Assembly: GCF_003010965.1 (NCBI RefSeq) | Contig: NZ_PGGM01000002.1 | Location: forward strand, 372,001-436,000 | From: Phyllobacterium sophorae | Lineage (GTDB): Bacteria; Pseudomonadota; Alphaproteobacteria; Rhizobiales; Rhizobiaceae | DNA length: 64,000 bases | Direction of reading: 5' to 3' | Shown here: positions 28,400 through 37,041 of the stretch, piece by piece | How positions within the stretch are numbered: the first letter of the stretch is position 1 | Layout: each line of letters begins with the position of its first letter | Program-made: the position numbers and the translations under genes | The notes under the pieces: generated by a model | What the model was told of the DNA's origin: nothing | Database searches by the model: none | What the model saw: only the letters and a program-made list of their open reading frames with translations

Positions 28400-28747
28400 A
28401 TGCGCAAAGACCCGACGTTGGCGGAAAACATTCTGTGGCAAGCTCTACGCAACAGGCAGTTGAACGGTTTGAAATTCAAGCGGCAGCTTCCATACGATCG
28501 TTACATCCTGGATTTTATCTGCCTTGAATCGCGGTTGATCATCGAGCTTGACGGCGATCAGCACTCGGATTCCATCGCTGATTCTAGCCGGGATGCCCAT
28601 TTCGCTCGCCTCGGTTACAAAACGCTGCGCTTCTGGAATGATGAGATCGTGACGAATCTTGACGGTGCATGCTCACAGATCTTGCATGAAGCCAATGTGC
28701 GGCGAAAGCTTTTGAATAGCCCCTCACTTGCGATTTCTGGCACTTAA
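28400..28747 (+). CDS. DUF559 (PD-(D/E)XK/Vsr-like) endonuclease-fold protein
   Basis: The product has 115 residues from ATG 28400. It carries the DUF559 core: AENILWQALRNRQLNGLKFK near the start, then YILDFICLESRLIIELDGDQH (about 36-56), whose Asp, Glu and Asp pattern is that of PD-(D/E)XK nucleases, and YKTLRFWNDEIV. Conserved-looking residues (AREMRKDPTLAE) begin before the ATG, but no ATG, GTG or TTG lies upstream in frame down to the stop at 28331. The N-terminus may therefore be trimmed or start at ATT or ATA. The last nine or so codons (SPSLAISGT) and the stop are encoded by the right repeat module. The substrate is unknown. Confidence 0.75.
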   Translation: MRKDPTLAENILWQALRNRQLNGLKFKRQLPYDRYILDFICLESRLIIELDGDQHSDSIADSSRDAHFARLGYKTLRFWNDEIVTNLDGACSQILHEANVRRKLLNSPSLAISGT

Positions 28748-28821
28748 GCCGATTTCGCTCCGCTGTGCGTCGCTCGGCTCAAGCGACCGAAATCGCTTTC
28801 TCTCCCCAAGGGGAGAGATTA
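28720..28821. repeat. Right inverted module of the DUF559 element
   Basis: It begins CCCCTCACTTGCGATTTC and ends GGGGAGAGATTA. It supplies the stop codon of the DUF559 gene (28745-28747). The region 28822-28886 beyond it holds nothing recognisable. Confidence 0.8.
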
Positions 28822-28886
28822 AGAGCTCCATGCTCGTGGCGCGTATCCATGCAAGTACCACATTGGATCAACGGTTCTACAATTGC

Positions 28887-30134
28887 TCACACCGGCTTGT
28901 TGTGCGGCTGGAACAGTTTCCCCCGCTCGGCAATGAGCACGAAGATCAGGCCGATCAGCGACAGCACGAAAAACCCTGCGACCAGAGGCAGTGTCGTGCC
29001 GTCATAGGCCTGTCCGATCAATGCGCCGATAGCGCCGCCGCCCGCGGTGCTCATGAAGCCAAGTACGGACGACGCCGTGCCGGCCACGTGGCCAAGCGGT
29101 TCCATCGCCAGCGAGTTGAAGTTGGATCCGATCCAGCCGAACTGGAACATCGCCAGGGCAAACAAGAGCATATAAAGCGCGAACGGTGTGGGTTGCGGCC
29201 CGAACAAGGTCAGCAGCAGCCACAGCCCGTTAATGCCCATGAAGGCGAGGAGCGCACCGTGCGACAGCCGGCGCATGCCGAAGCGTCCGACGAACCGCGA
29301 ATTCACGAAGGACGAAAACGCCATCATGATCGCGACGGCGGAAAAGGCGACAGGAAACCAGACGCCCAGATCATAGATCCCCACATAGATCTGCTGCGCC
29401 GAGTTGATGAAGCCGAACAGGGCGCCAAAGATGAAGGAACTCGCCAGCGTATAGCACAGCGCCACACGGTTGGTGAGAACGATCTGGAACCCTCGCGCCA
29501 CCGATTTCAATGTGAACGGGCGCACGTCCGCCGGATCCAGCGTCTCGGGAAGGCGGATATAGACCCACACAAGCACCGCGCTGGCGATGGCAGCCATGAA
29601 GATGAAGATCAGGTGCCAGTTGCCGAACAGCATCACCGCCTGGCCGGTGCCCGGTGCAATGACCGGGACGACCATGAATACCATCATGATCAGCGACATG
29701 ACTTCGGCCATCATCCGACCGCCATAGACGTCGCGGACAACGGAAATCGTGATGACCCGTGTCGCTGCAGATCCGATGCCCTGCAGCAACCGGAACAACA
29801 GGAGTGAAGTAAAGCTCGGAACGAAGACGCAGGCGATCGCCGAGATGATGTAGATCACCAGCCCCGTAAACATGGGCACCCGCCGGCCGAAGCGGTCGGA
29901 GAGGGGGCCGTAGAACAGCTGGGAGATCGCAAAGCCCATCAGATAGGCGGAGATCACATATTGCCGGTGATTTTCGCTGGTCACGCCGAGGCTGGCGCCG
30001 ATTTGCTGCAGGCCGGGCAGCATGATGTCGATGGCCAGGGCATTGATAGCCATCAGCATCGCCATCATCGCGATGAATTCAACCTTGCCCATCCCCTTCA
30101 GGCGAGGAGCGGACGTGTTCGTAGGGGCATCCAT
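28887..30134 (-). CDS. MFS drug-resistance transporter, Bcr/CflA family
   Basis: This 415-residue inner-membrane protein has about 12 hydrophobic segments. The MFS loop GPLSDRFGRRVPMFTGLVIY (about 75-94) and the Bcr/CflA phrases SENHRQYVISAYLMGFAISQLFYG and ATRVITISVVRDVYGGRMMAEVMS are diagnostic. It is a proton-driven exporter of drugs or other small molecules. The upstream terminator at 30165 separates it from grxD, so it has its own promoter close to 30150. Confidence 0.9.
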   Translation of the reverse strand: MDAPTNTSAPRLKGMGKVEFIAMMAMLMAINALAIDIMLPGLQQIGASLGVTSENHRQYVISAYLMGFAISQLFYGPLSDRFGRRVPMFTGLVIYIISAIACVFVPSFTSLLLFRLLQGIGSAATRVITISVVRDVYGGRMMAEVMSLIMMVFMVVPVIAPGTGQAVMLFGNWHLIFIFMAAIASAVLVWVYIRLPETLDPADVRPFTLKSVARGFQIVLTNRVALCYTLASSFIFGALFGFINSAQQIYVGIYDLGVWFPVAFSAVAIMMAFSSFVNSRFVGRFGMRRLSHGALLAFMGINGLWLLLTLFGPQPTPFALYMLLFALAMFQFGWIGSNFNSLAMEPLGHVAGTASSVLGFMSTAGGGAIGALIGQAYDGTTLPLVAGFFVLSLIGLIFVLIAERGKLFQPHNKPV

Positions 30135-30164
30135 GATGAGACCTGCAAAATATCAAACAAAGAC

Positions 30165-30191
30165 AAAGGCGTCGGGACGGCCGACGCCTTT
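30165..30191 (-). terminator. Intrinsic terminator after grxD
   Basis: AAAGGCGTCGG and CCGACGCCTTT form an 11-base stem with a 5-base loop. On the minus strand a T-rich stretch follows. It ends the purL-bolA-grxD transcript before the MFS gene. Confidence 0.85.
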
Positions 30192-30240
30192 AACATTGAG
30201 ATTCCGGAATGCTCCGGAACCAATTGAACTTATTGCGTAA

Positions 30241-30573
30241 TCAGGCGGCCTTGGTGGCGACGCCCTTTTCGCTCAGGAGGGTCTGCAACTCGCCCGCCTG
30301 GAACATTTCGCGGATAATGTCGCAACCGCCGACAAATTCACCCTTCACATAAAGCTGAGGAATGGTCGGCCAGTTGGAGTAATCCTTGATGCCCTGGCGC
30401 AGTTCGTTGGAGGAGAGGACGTTCACGCCCTTGTAGTCGACGCCGATGTAATCGAGGATCTGCACGACCTGACCGGAAAAACCGCATTGCGGGAAACCGG
30501 GGGTGCCTTTCATGAAGAGAACGACGTCGTTGCTCTTGACTTCATTGGCGATGAATTCGTTGATACCGCTCAT
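30241..30573 (-). CDS. grxD: Monothiol glutaredoxin GrxD
   Basis: The start at 30573 has AAAGGACC upstream and gives 110 residues. The active site CGFS lies in [11 protein letters not shown] (about 29-39), and the TVP-like [20 protein letters not shown] segment is present. CGFS glutaredoxins bind [2Fe-2S] clusters with glutathione and work in iron-sulfur trafficking. It lies downstream of bolA on the same strand, and the GrxD-BolA partnership is well known. Confidence 0.95.
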   Translation of the reverse strand: MSGINEFIANEVKSNDVVLFMKGTPGFPQCGFSGQVVQILDYIGVDYKGVNVLSSNELRQGIKDYSNWPTIPQLYVKGEFVGGCDIIREMFQAGELQTLLSEKGVATKAA

Positions 30574-30706
30574 TTCGGGTCCTTTCGCGGCCGCGCGGGG
30601 AGGAATCGCGGCCAAAAAATGCTTTCGAGGCTATTTTACCTCATCTCTTTGCCCAGAAAAAGCACGATGGGCGCGCGAACGCAAGTCAAACTATGGCGCG
30701 CGGGTG

Positions 30707-30940
30707 TTACTCCGGCGCGCTGGTCTGCAGGGCGAGGGCATGCAGAACCCCGCCCATATTGCCCTTCAGCGCATCGTAGACCATCTGGTGCTGCTGCACG
30801 CGCGACTTGCCGCGAAAGCTCTCCGCGACGACTTCGGCGGCATAATGATCACCATCACCGGCGAGATCGCGTATCGTCACCTTTGCATCCGGAATGGCGT
30901 CCCGAATCATTTTTTCGATATCGCGCGCGTCCATTGCCAT
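30707..30940 (-). CDS. BolA-family protein
   Basis: This 77-residue protein has the BolA fold: IEKMIRDAIPDAKVTIRDLAGDGDHYAAEVVAESF, then RVQQHQMVYDALKGNMG. The His of GDHYAAEVV and the C-terminal helix fit BolA2/YrbA-like members that form heterodimers with CGFS glutaredoxins. It sits 12 bases after purL and 133 bases before grxD, so all three are probably one transcript. Confidence 0.92.
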   Translation of the reverse strand: MAMDARDIEKMIRDAIPDAKVTIRDLAGDGDHYAAEVVAESFRGKSRVQQHQMVYDALKGNMGGVLHALALQTSAPE

Positions 30941-30952
30941 CTCGTTCTCTCC

Positions 30953-33184
30953 TCAGGCGGCCTGTATATTATCGTCCGCCTGACCGCTCATATAGTCAGG
31001 GAACCACGATTCGTGTGCTTTTGTCAGGTCTGCTACAGATATGGAGAGTAGACGCCCAATCGTCAATGCATTGCCGCCAACTGTCCCGAGCTTGCGGAAC
31101 GGAACGCCGCAACCTTCAGCATTCAGCGTGATGATGTTGGCCATCTCCGGCGAGGCAGCGACGAGATAGCGCGCCTGGTCTTCGCCGAAGAGCAGGGCGT
31201 GCGGGGTAGTCTCGCCGATCTCGACGCTCGCGCCCTTGCCCGAAGACATGCACATTTCGCTGAGGGCGATCGCCAGGCCGCCGTCGGAAAGATCGTGGCA
31301 GGCCGTGACCTGTTCGTTGCGAATGGCGGAGCGCACGAAATTGCCGTTGCGTCGCTCTGCGACAAGATCAACGGCCGGAGCCGGACCGTCGGCGCGGCCA
31401 TGCAGGTCGCGCAGGTAGATCGACTGACCGAGGTGCGTACCATCGCCGCCAAGCAGGACCAGCACGTCGCCATCGCGCATGCCGCCGATCCTGGCGGTCT
31501 TTGTCCAGTCCGGGATGAGGCCCACGCCGGCAATGGTCGGCGTCGGCAAGATCGCCTGGCCATTGGTCTCGTTGTAGAGCGAGACATTGCCCGATACGAT
31601 CGGGAAGGCCAATGCGCGGCAGGCGTCGCCGATGCCGCCGACAGCCTTGACGAGCTGGCCCATGATTTCCGGCCGTTCCGGATTGCCGAAGTTGAGGTTG
31701 TCGGTCGCGGCCAATGGTTCCGCGCCGACGGCGGTGAGGTTGCGCCAGCATTCGGCGACCGCCTGCTTGCCGCCCTCATAGGGGTCGGCTTCGCAATAGC
31801 GCGGTGTGACGTCGGAAGAAAAGGCGAGCGCCTTGCTCCGGTGGCCTTCGACACGCACGACACCGGCGTCGCCGCCGGGAAGCTGCAGCGAATTGCCCTG
31901 GATCAGCGTGTCATATTGTTCATAGACCCAGCGGCGCGAGGAGAGATCGGGTGAGCCGATCATCTGCAGCAGCGCCGCGCCGTAGTCTGCGACTTCAGGA
32001 ACATTGGCGGCGGGGAGCGGCGCATGCTTGCCCGGCTCCATCCACGGACGGCCATATTCCGGCGCCTGATCGCCGAGATCCTTGATCGGCAGATTGGCGA
32101 CTTCCTCGCCATCATGCAGCACGCGGAAGCGCAGATCGTCGGTCGTATGACCGACAATGGCGAAATCCAGGCCCCACTTCCTGAAGATGCCTTCGGCTTC
32201 GTCTTCCTTTTCGGGGCGCAGCACCATGAGCATGCGTTCCTGGCTTTCGGACAGCATCATTTCATAGGCGGTCATGCGTTCTTCGCGCACGGGAACGGAA
32301 TTGAGATTGAGCTCGATGCCGAGATTGCCCTTGGCGCCCATTTCGACGGCCGAGCAGGTGAGGCCGGCCGCGCCCATGTCCTGAATGGCGATGACAGCGC
32401 CGGAAGCCATGAGTTCGAGCGAGGCTTCAAGCAGGCATTTTTCGGTGAAGGGATCGCCCACCTGCACTGTCGGGCGCTTTTCGTCGATCAATTCGTCGAA
32501 TTCCGCCGATGCCATCGTCGCGCCGCCGACGCCGTCACGGCCGGTCTTTGCGCCGAGATAGACGACGGGAAGGCCGACGCCCTTGGCTTCCGACAGGAAG
32601 ATCGCGTCGGTCTTGGCGAGACCCGCAGCAAAGGCATTGACGAGAATATTGCCATTGTAGCGGGCGTCGAAATTGACCTCGCCGCCAACCGTCGGCACGC
32701 CGAACGAGTTGCCATAGCCGCCAACGCCTTCGACGACACCGGATACGAGGTGACGTGTCTTCGGATGCGAGGGTTCGCCAAAGCGCAGCGCATTCATCGC
32801 GGCAATCGGGCGTGCGCCCATGGTGAACACATCGCGCAGGATACCGCCAACGCCTGTCGCCGCACCCTGATAGGGCTCGATATAGGACGGGTGATTGTGG
32901 CTCTCCATCTTGAAGACCACGCAATCGCCGTCGCCGATATCGACGACGCCAGCATTTTCACCAGGCCCCTGGATGACCTGCGGTCCGGTGGTCGGCAGCG
33001 TCCGCAGCCACTTCTTCGAGGATTTGTACGAGCAGTGCTCGTTCCACATGGCGGAAAAGATTCCAAGCTCGGTGAAGCTTGGCTCGCGCCCGATCAGGTC
33101 GAGGATGCGTTGATATTCATCCGGCTTCAGCCCATGCGAGGCAACGAGTTCCGGTGTGATCTTGACGGTGTTGGAAATGGTCAT
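30953..33184 (-). CDS. purL: Phosphoribosylformylglycinamidine synthase, large subunit
   Basis: ATG at 33184 after AGGACCC gives 743 residues ([18 protein letters not shown]), the small PurL type that needs PurS and PurQ. ATP- and metal-binding motifs include [45 protein letters not shown] and [19 protein letters not shown]. It converts FGAR to FGAM in de novo purine synthesis. In related Rhizobiales it follows purQ directly; here 5.3 kb of accessory genes lies between. Confidence 0.96.
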   Translation of the reverse strand: MTISNTVKITPELVASHGLKPDEYQRILDLIGREPSFTELGIFSAMWNEHCSYKSSKKWLRTLPTTGPQVIQGPGENAGVVDIGDGDCVVFKMESHNHPSYIEPYQGAATGVGGILRDVFTMGARPIAAMNALRFGEPSHPKTRHLVSGVVEGVGGYGNSFGVPTVGGEVNFDARYNGNILVNAFAAGLAKTDAIFLSEAKGVGLPVVYLGAKTGRDGVGGATMASAEFDELIDEKRPTVQVGDPFTEKCLLEASLELMASGAVIAIQDMGAAGLTCSAVEMGAKGNLGIELNLNSVPVREERMTAYEMMLSESQERMLMVLRPEKEDEAEGIFRKWGLDFAIVGHTTDDLRFRVLHDGEEVANLPIKDLGDQAPEYGRPWMEPGKHAPLPAANVPEVADYGAALLQMIGSPDLSSRRWVYEQYDTLIQGNSLQLPGGDAGVVRVEGHRSKALAFSSDVTPRYCEADPYEGGKQAVAECWRNLTAVGAEPLAATDNLNFGNPERPEIMGQLVKAVGGIGDACRALAFPIVSGNVSLYNETNGQAILPTPTIAGVGLIPDWTKTARIGGMRDGDVLVLLGGDGTHLGQSIYLRDLHGRADGPAPAVDLVAERRNGNFVRSAIRNEQVTACHDLSDGGLAIALSEMCMSSGKGASVEIGETTPHALLFGEDQARYLVAASPEMANIITLNAEGCGVPFRKLGTVGGNALTIGRLLSISVADLTKAHESWFPDYMSGQADDNIQAA

Positions 33185-33388
33185 GGGTCCTGGAATATCC
33201 GTGCGCGGTTCGACTAGCTCACCATGAGGGGCGGCTTTTGGCCTCTCTTTAACCCATGTAGTGCTGCGGCGCGACAGGAAAATGGTTGGAATCAACAGAG
33301 AGGCTCAGTGGCGCTTGTTCGCATTGACGGCCAAGCGTAACTTCTTCCGGCACAAGCAATAAATGCCGTTTTTTGAAAGGGAAACAAA

Positions 33389-34155
33389 ATGTCGGGAAGA
33401 CTGGCGGGCAAGGTGGCGATCATTTCCGGCGGAGCGACCGGAATGGGCGGGGCAGCATCCAGGCTCTTCGCAGCGGAGGGCGCAAAAGTGGCGATTATCG
33501 ACCGCAATGAACAGGCGTCCGCGGCGACGGTATCGGAGATCGCCGCCGCCGGCGGGCAGGCTGCGTATTTCGTCGCCGATGTCTCAGATGAAGCGCAGGT
33601 GCAAAAGGCGGTCGCCGGTGCGGCTCAGGCGTTCGGCAATGTCACAGTGCTTTTCAATCATGCCGGTACGATTGTGATCAAGCCGTTCCTGGAAACGACG
33701 GTGGAAGAATGGGATTGGCTGCACGCGGTCAATGTGCGCTCGATGTATCTGATGACGCGCGCCGTCATTCCCCACATGCTTGAGGCCGGTGGCGGGTCGA
33801 TCGTCTGCACCTCGTCCATTTCAGCTGTCGCGGCCACGCCGATGGAAGTGCTTTACGATACGACCAAGGGCGCCTGCCACATGTTCGCGCGGGCCATTGC
33901 AGTCGAATTTCGCGACCGCAATATCCGCTGCAACGCGGTCTGCCGGGCTTCATCCGGACGCCGCATGGCCTGCGCGAAGTGGATGAACTGCAGAAGAGGG
34001 GCGTCGACGTCTCGGACGAGGCGATGACCGCGGCACAAGGGCGTATCGGCGAGCCGGAGGAAGTGGCGCGGGCCGCCCTGTTCCTTGCCAGCGACGAGGC
34101 GAGCTTCATTACCGGCACGCACCTCTTCGTCGACAATGGGTTTACGGCGATCTGA
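33389..34155 (+). pseudogene. SDR-family oxidoreductase with frameshift
   Basis: The first 186 codons or so are a normal [15 protein letters not shown] nucleotide motif, NHAGTIVI, and catalytic YDTTK in [11 protein letters not shown]. At TGCCGGGCTT (33941-33950) the frame is lost; inserting one C restores [15 protein letters not shown] and an ordinary C-terminus ([14 protein letters not shown]) with a stop at 34153-34155. In the present reading the protein ends early at 34027 with a nonsense tail. A true mutation or a sequencing error in a C-run are equally possible. The substrate is unknown. Confidence 0.85.
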
Positions 34156-34173
34156 GGCGAAGCGTGTTCGATA

Positions 34174-34187
34174 CAGTTCTTGAACTG
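34174..34187. promoter_or_regulatory. Short palindrome upstream of DUF1330 gene
   Basis: CAGTTC-TT-GAACTG is a perfect 6-base inverted repeat in the intergenic region before the gene at 34271. It could be an operator; no regulator is adjacent on that side. Confidence 0.25.
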
Positions 34188-34270
34188 GAGTGCCGGAGCG
34201 TCTCATGCAAGAGTGTCATTGGGCCACCGAAGTACAGGTCAAACGACCTGATATAAAGGGAGTTAGGACA

Positions 34271-34597
34271 ATGACGGTTTACCTGATCGCAGACGTCAAG
34301 ATAACGGATGACAAGTGGGTGCCGGAATACGCTGCGATGGTACATGAGATCGTGCACAAGCACGGCGGCAAATATCTGGCACGCAGCGGCAATATAAAGG
34401 TGCTGGAAGGCGATCCTCTGGATACGACCCTCATTGCCATTCTGCAGTTCCCGACCTCAGAAACAGCCGAGGCTTTCGCCAACGACCCGGAATACGCCGC
34501 ATATGCCAAGGCTCGTCAGGACGGCAGCGACAGCCGCTTCCAGCTCATCGATGATACGGATATTGCCGGAACGATCCCGTATCTCGGCAAGGGGTGA
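34271..34597 (+). CDS. DUF1330 family protein
   Basis: ATG at 34271 after AGTTAGGACA gives 108 residues. The dimeric alpha-beta-barrel pattern of DUF1330 is present: MTVYLIADVKITDDKWVPEY, KHGGKYLARSGNIKVLEGD, and AILQFPTSETAEAFANDPEYAAYAKAR. These proteins resemble ABM domains and have no firm function. It is followed within 20 bases by repeat copy E. Confidence 0.85.
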   Translation: MTVYLIADVKITDDKWVPEYAAMVHEIVHKHGGKYLARSGNIKVLEGDPLDTTLIAILQFPTSETAEAFANDPEYAAYAKARQDGSDSRFQLIDDTDIAGTIPYLGKG

Positions 34598-34615
34598 GGA
34601 GGTAATTCTCAAGGG

Positions 34616-34812
34616 CAGATGCCGATTATCTCTCCCCTTTGCGGGAGAGAAAGGGTTTTCTTGGATTTAGCTTCTCGCTAAATCCTTGGAAAATCCAAGT
34701 GAGGGGATTGTTGTGGTCATCAATTTGAAATCCCCTTGCGATTTCTAGCACTTAGCAAGAGCTAAGATGCTGAAATCGCATTCTCCCCCACGAGGGGGGA
34801 GATAAACGCTGC
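34616..34812. repeat. Modular repeat element, copy E
   Basis: The 197-base element starts near CAGATGCCGATTATCTC and ends GAGATAAACGCTGC. The left half has inner stem GGATTTAGC/GCTAAATCC and ends AAGTGAGGGG. The right half has TAGCACTTAGC/GCTAAGATGC and GAAATCGC. The spacer between them is about 25 bases. It lies directly before the MocR gene stop. Confidence 0.85.
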
Positions 34813-34814
34813 GG

Positions 34815-36227
34815 TCAGGAATAACTGTCGTAACTCGCATTGTCGGTTTCCATGAGCCGGCGCAGGATGGTGAAGCCCTGTTGCAGTTCCTCGCGCGTCC
34901 TCGGCACCGTAAGTCCCAGCCTTACCCGGTGGAATACCTTCTCGGTACGGCCCGGTTTGAATTCGTCCTCGTCGTCGATCAGCACGCCTTCATTCAGCGC
35001 GGCGTTCTTGAAGGTGCCGGAGAGCCAGGGGTCTGGCAGCTTCATCCACAGAAACGGCGAAAGGGGTTGAGAGATGAAATCCATGCCAGCGAAGGCTGAC
35101 CGGGCGATCGCCTCTCGCGCCGTCACTTCCGTCTGGACCTTGGCACGGATGGCGTCGGCCTCGCCGCAATTGACGATCTGCGCGCCAAGCTCGGCCATGA
35201 GGAACGGCATGCCTCCGCTGACCATCTTGTGGGCAGTGAGCACACGTGCGGCAAGGTGAGGCGGGCAGGCGACCCAGCCGCCGCGAACGCCCGCGGCGAC
35301 GGATTTTGACAGGCCGCCAATGTGGAACGTGCGTTCCGGCGCCAGATCGGCGATCTTCACGTGATCGTGCCGCGTGAGCGATCCGTAGATCTCGTCCTCG
35401 ATGATCCAGACATTGTAGCGCCGGGCTATCTCGACAATGGCATGGCGATCCTCTTCCGGCATGGTGGTGGCGGTTGGATTGTGCAGCGAAGGCATCAGAA
35501 ACACGAGCTTCGGGTGCTGCTGGGCGCAATGCCGCTCGAAATCATCGGGTGTCAGACTGCCGTTCTGCGTCTGCATGATGATGCTGCGGCGGCCCATGAG
35601 GTTAACGCTGCGCGCCGCCGAACAATAGGTCAGGTCTTCGAAGGCAATCCTGTCGCCGGGAACGGTAATTGCCGCGATCACCGCAAGAATTGCTGAATGC
35701 GCACCCAGCGTCGGCACGATCGAGGCTGGCTCCGGCACCCACCCTGCGGCAGATAGCCATTTGCTTCCCGCTTCCTGCCAGGACGCGGGGAGGGTGCGGG
35801 AATAGCTGGAAATCTCGCTTGGGTATTGCTTGGTGATCTGTGCCAGCAGGCGTTCCATCGCGTCGGATTGTCCAACCTCGATTGCTGCCGTGCTGTCCAT
35901 GCGAATCTTGCCGGGCACGGCAACCGGTCCGCGTGTGCCGCCAAACGGTTCGGTATTCTGTGGCGGTACCAGCGATGTTTCCTTGTGATCCGTCACATAG
36001 GTCCCGCGCCCGACCTCGCCGCTGACAAGCCCGCGTTCGCGGATGAGATTGTAGGCGCGCCCCACCGTGCCGATGGTCACGCCGATATCAAAGGCCAGAT
36101 TGCGCTGCGGCGGCAATTTTGTGCCCGGCGCCAGAATACCCTCGGCGATGTCGGATTCAATTCGTTCAGCCAGCCGCAAATACAGCGGGCCTTTGCCTTG
36201 TTCAAGATCAGGAAGCCAATTTGTCAT
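34815..36227 (-). CDS. MocR-type GntR regulator fused to aminotransferase domain
   Basis: This 470-residue protein has an N-terminal GntR winged HTH (about 15-80: LAERIESDIAEGILAPGTKLPPQRNLA, TVGRAYNLIRERGLVSGEVGRGTYV). A PLP fold-type I aminotransferase domain follows (about 120-460), with IIEDEIYGSLT and the PLP lysine in HIGGLSKSVAAG. MocR proteins sense PLP or amino-acid adducts. It is divergent from the DUF1127 gene at 36320; repeated CAATT elements between them are the likely operator. Confidence 0.92.
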   Translation of the reverse strand: MTNWLPDLEQGKGPLYLRLAERIESDIAEGILAPGTKLPPQRNLAFDIGVTIGTVGRAYNLIRERGLVSGEVGRGTYVTDHKETSLVPPQNTEPFGGTRGPVAVPGKIRMDSTAAIEVGQSDAMERLLAQITKQYPSEISSYSRTLPASWQEAGSKWLSAAGWVPEPASIVPTLGAHSAILAVIAAITVPGDRIAFEDLTYCSAARSVNLMGRRSIIMQTQNGSLTPDDFERHCAQQHPKLVFLMPSLHNPTATTMPEEDRHAIVEIARRYNVWIIEDEIYGSLTRHDHVKIADLAPERTFHIGGLSKSVAAGVRGGWVACPPHLAARVLTAHKMVSGGMPFLMAELGAQIVNCGEADAIRAKVQTEVTAREAIARSAFAGMDFISQPLSPFLWMKLPDPWLSGTFKNAALNEGVLIDDEDEFKPGRTEKVFHRVRLGLTVPRTREELQQGFTILRRLMETDNASYDSYS

Positions 36228-36230
36228 GGT

Positions 36231-36297
36231 GACAATTATTACATTGCGATTCCAATTGAGTCAATTCATACAATAATTGCACATATAAGAGACAATT
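36231..36297. promoter_or_regulatory. Intergenic CAATT-rich region, likely MocR operator
   Basis: CAATTATT (36233-36240) and AATAATTG (36272-36279) form an inverted pair, and further CAATT and ATTG elements (CCAATTGAG, GTCAATTC, GACAATTGG) recur on both strands. MocR regulators often bind repeated half-sites between divergent genes. Confidence 0.5.
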
Positions 36298-36319
36298 GGA
36301 CCTCCCAAGGACAAGAACA

Positions 36320-36553
36320 ATGAGTACAATCGATACAATTAGAAGGCGCGGTGGCTCGGAAATCCACAAAGCATCGACCGGCAACCGCGGATTGGTACGC
36401 ACAATCTCGGCTCTATCTGCCTGGTATGGCAATGCAATGGTCAAGCGCCGGACGCGGCTCCATCTCAGCGAGCTCAGCGATGAGCTGCTGAAAGATGTCG
36501 GCATCGCGCCTGCCGATGCCCGGCGCGAGTTCGGGCGGCCCTTCTGGGATTAA
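36320..36553 (+). CDS. DUF1127 family small basic protein
   Basis: ATG at 36320 gives 77 residues. The C-terminal DUF1127 motif RRTRLHLSELSDELLKDVGI (about 46-65) is clear, followed by the usual DARREFGRPFWD. DUF1127 proteins of alphaproteobacteria are small, arginine-rich and affect RNA turnover, metabolism and stress. Divergence from the MocR gene suggests control by it. A perfect 12-base hairpin follows the stop. Confidence 0.85.
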   Translation: MSTIDTIRRRGGSEIHKASTGNRGLVRTISALSAWYGNAMVKRRTRLHLSELSDELLKDVGIAPADARREFGRPFWD

Positions 36554-36555
36554 GA

Positions 36556-36584
36556 ATTCTGCTCAGGTGCTGCCTGAGCAGAAT
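36556..36584 (+). terminator. Hairpin directly after DUF1127 gene
   Basis: ATTCTGCTCAGG and CCTGAGCAGAAT form a perfect 12-base stem with a 5-base loop, beginning two bases after the stop. No clear T-run follows, so it may stabilise the mRNA or act as a weak bidirectional terminator toward the convergent gene at 36602. Confidence 0.6.
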
Positions 36585-36601
36585 GACCTGTTGCCCGTGA
36601 T

Positions 36602-37018
36602 CTAGCTGTTTGCCGAACAGGAGGGCTGCCCGCCGGCCCAACGGCGGACGTCGGAAGCAATGCGATTGCCGGACGAATGCATCATGAGCGGGCCGAATAC
36701 CTCGACCTTGGCGGGGTTGCCTTCCGCATGGACAACGAGCAGCGGACGTCCGCCCGGATTGCTCGCAGGCACCACCAGGATGCGCGGCCTTCCCGAATAG
36801 GAATCAAGTTCCGGTGCCAGCCGATAGGGCTTGAAGTTTGAATCTCCCGATTTGAACCAGCAGCTATTTGCCGCGAGCGCCACACGTTCCATCGTTGGCA
36901 GCGCGGCCTTCTCCGAGTTGAACGCCAGGCTGCCTGGTCCTGGCTTGGCCTTGGACTGGCATCCGGCAACCGCCGCAAGCGCGATCATTACGGCGATACC
37001 GATTATCGGCGTTTTCAT
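36602..37018 (-). CDS. Hypothetical lipoprotein
   Basis: This 138-residue protein has a lipoprotein signal ending in LAAVAGC (Cys20). The mature part, with SCWFKSGDSNFKPYRLAPELDSYSGRP and ending GGQPSCSANS, resembles small Rhizobiales lipoproteins without known function. It is in the same direction as the GST gene upstream and is convergent with the DUF1127 gene. Confidence 0.75.
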   Translation of the reverse strand: MKTPIIGIAVMIALAAVAGCQSKAKPGPGSLAFNSEKAALPTMERVALAANSCWFKSGDSNFKPYRLAPELDSYSGRPRILVVPASNPGGRPLLVVHAEGNPAKVEVFGPLMMHSSGNRIASDVRRWAGGQPSCSANS

Positions 37019-37041
37019 GCATTGTCTCCACTGCTGCGCCG

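Larger units (their letters stand above)
28250..28821. mobile_element. Candidate DUF559 mobile element: nuclease gene between two inverted repeat modules
   Basis: The left module (28250-28337) and the right module (28720-28821) are inverted copies. Each has an outer hairpin of C and G runs (TCTCTCCCC...GGGGAGAGA), an inner stem around GCGATTTC and GAAATCGC, and the inner edge AAGTGAGGGG (left) or CCCCTCACTT (right). The 382-base spacer holds the DUF559 gene. Elements at 19280, 23794 and 34616 have the same plan with spacers too short for a gene. No target-site duplication was established. Mobility is inferred from structure. Confidence 0.6.

Noticed and set aside
28208-28441. 77-codon minus-strand frame over the left DUF559 module
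   Set aside because: It is made of repeat-module sequence (IPSLAISGT) and the opposite strand of the nuclease gene; no product is expected.
32024-33217. 397-codon frame opposite purL
   Set aside because: Antisense shadow; purL motifs are complete on the other strand.
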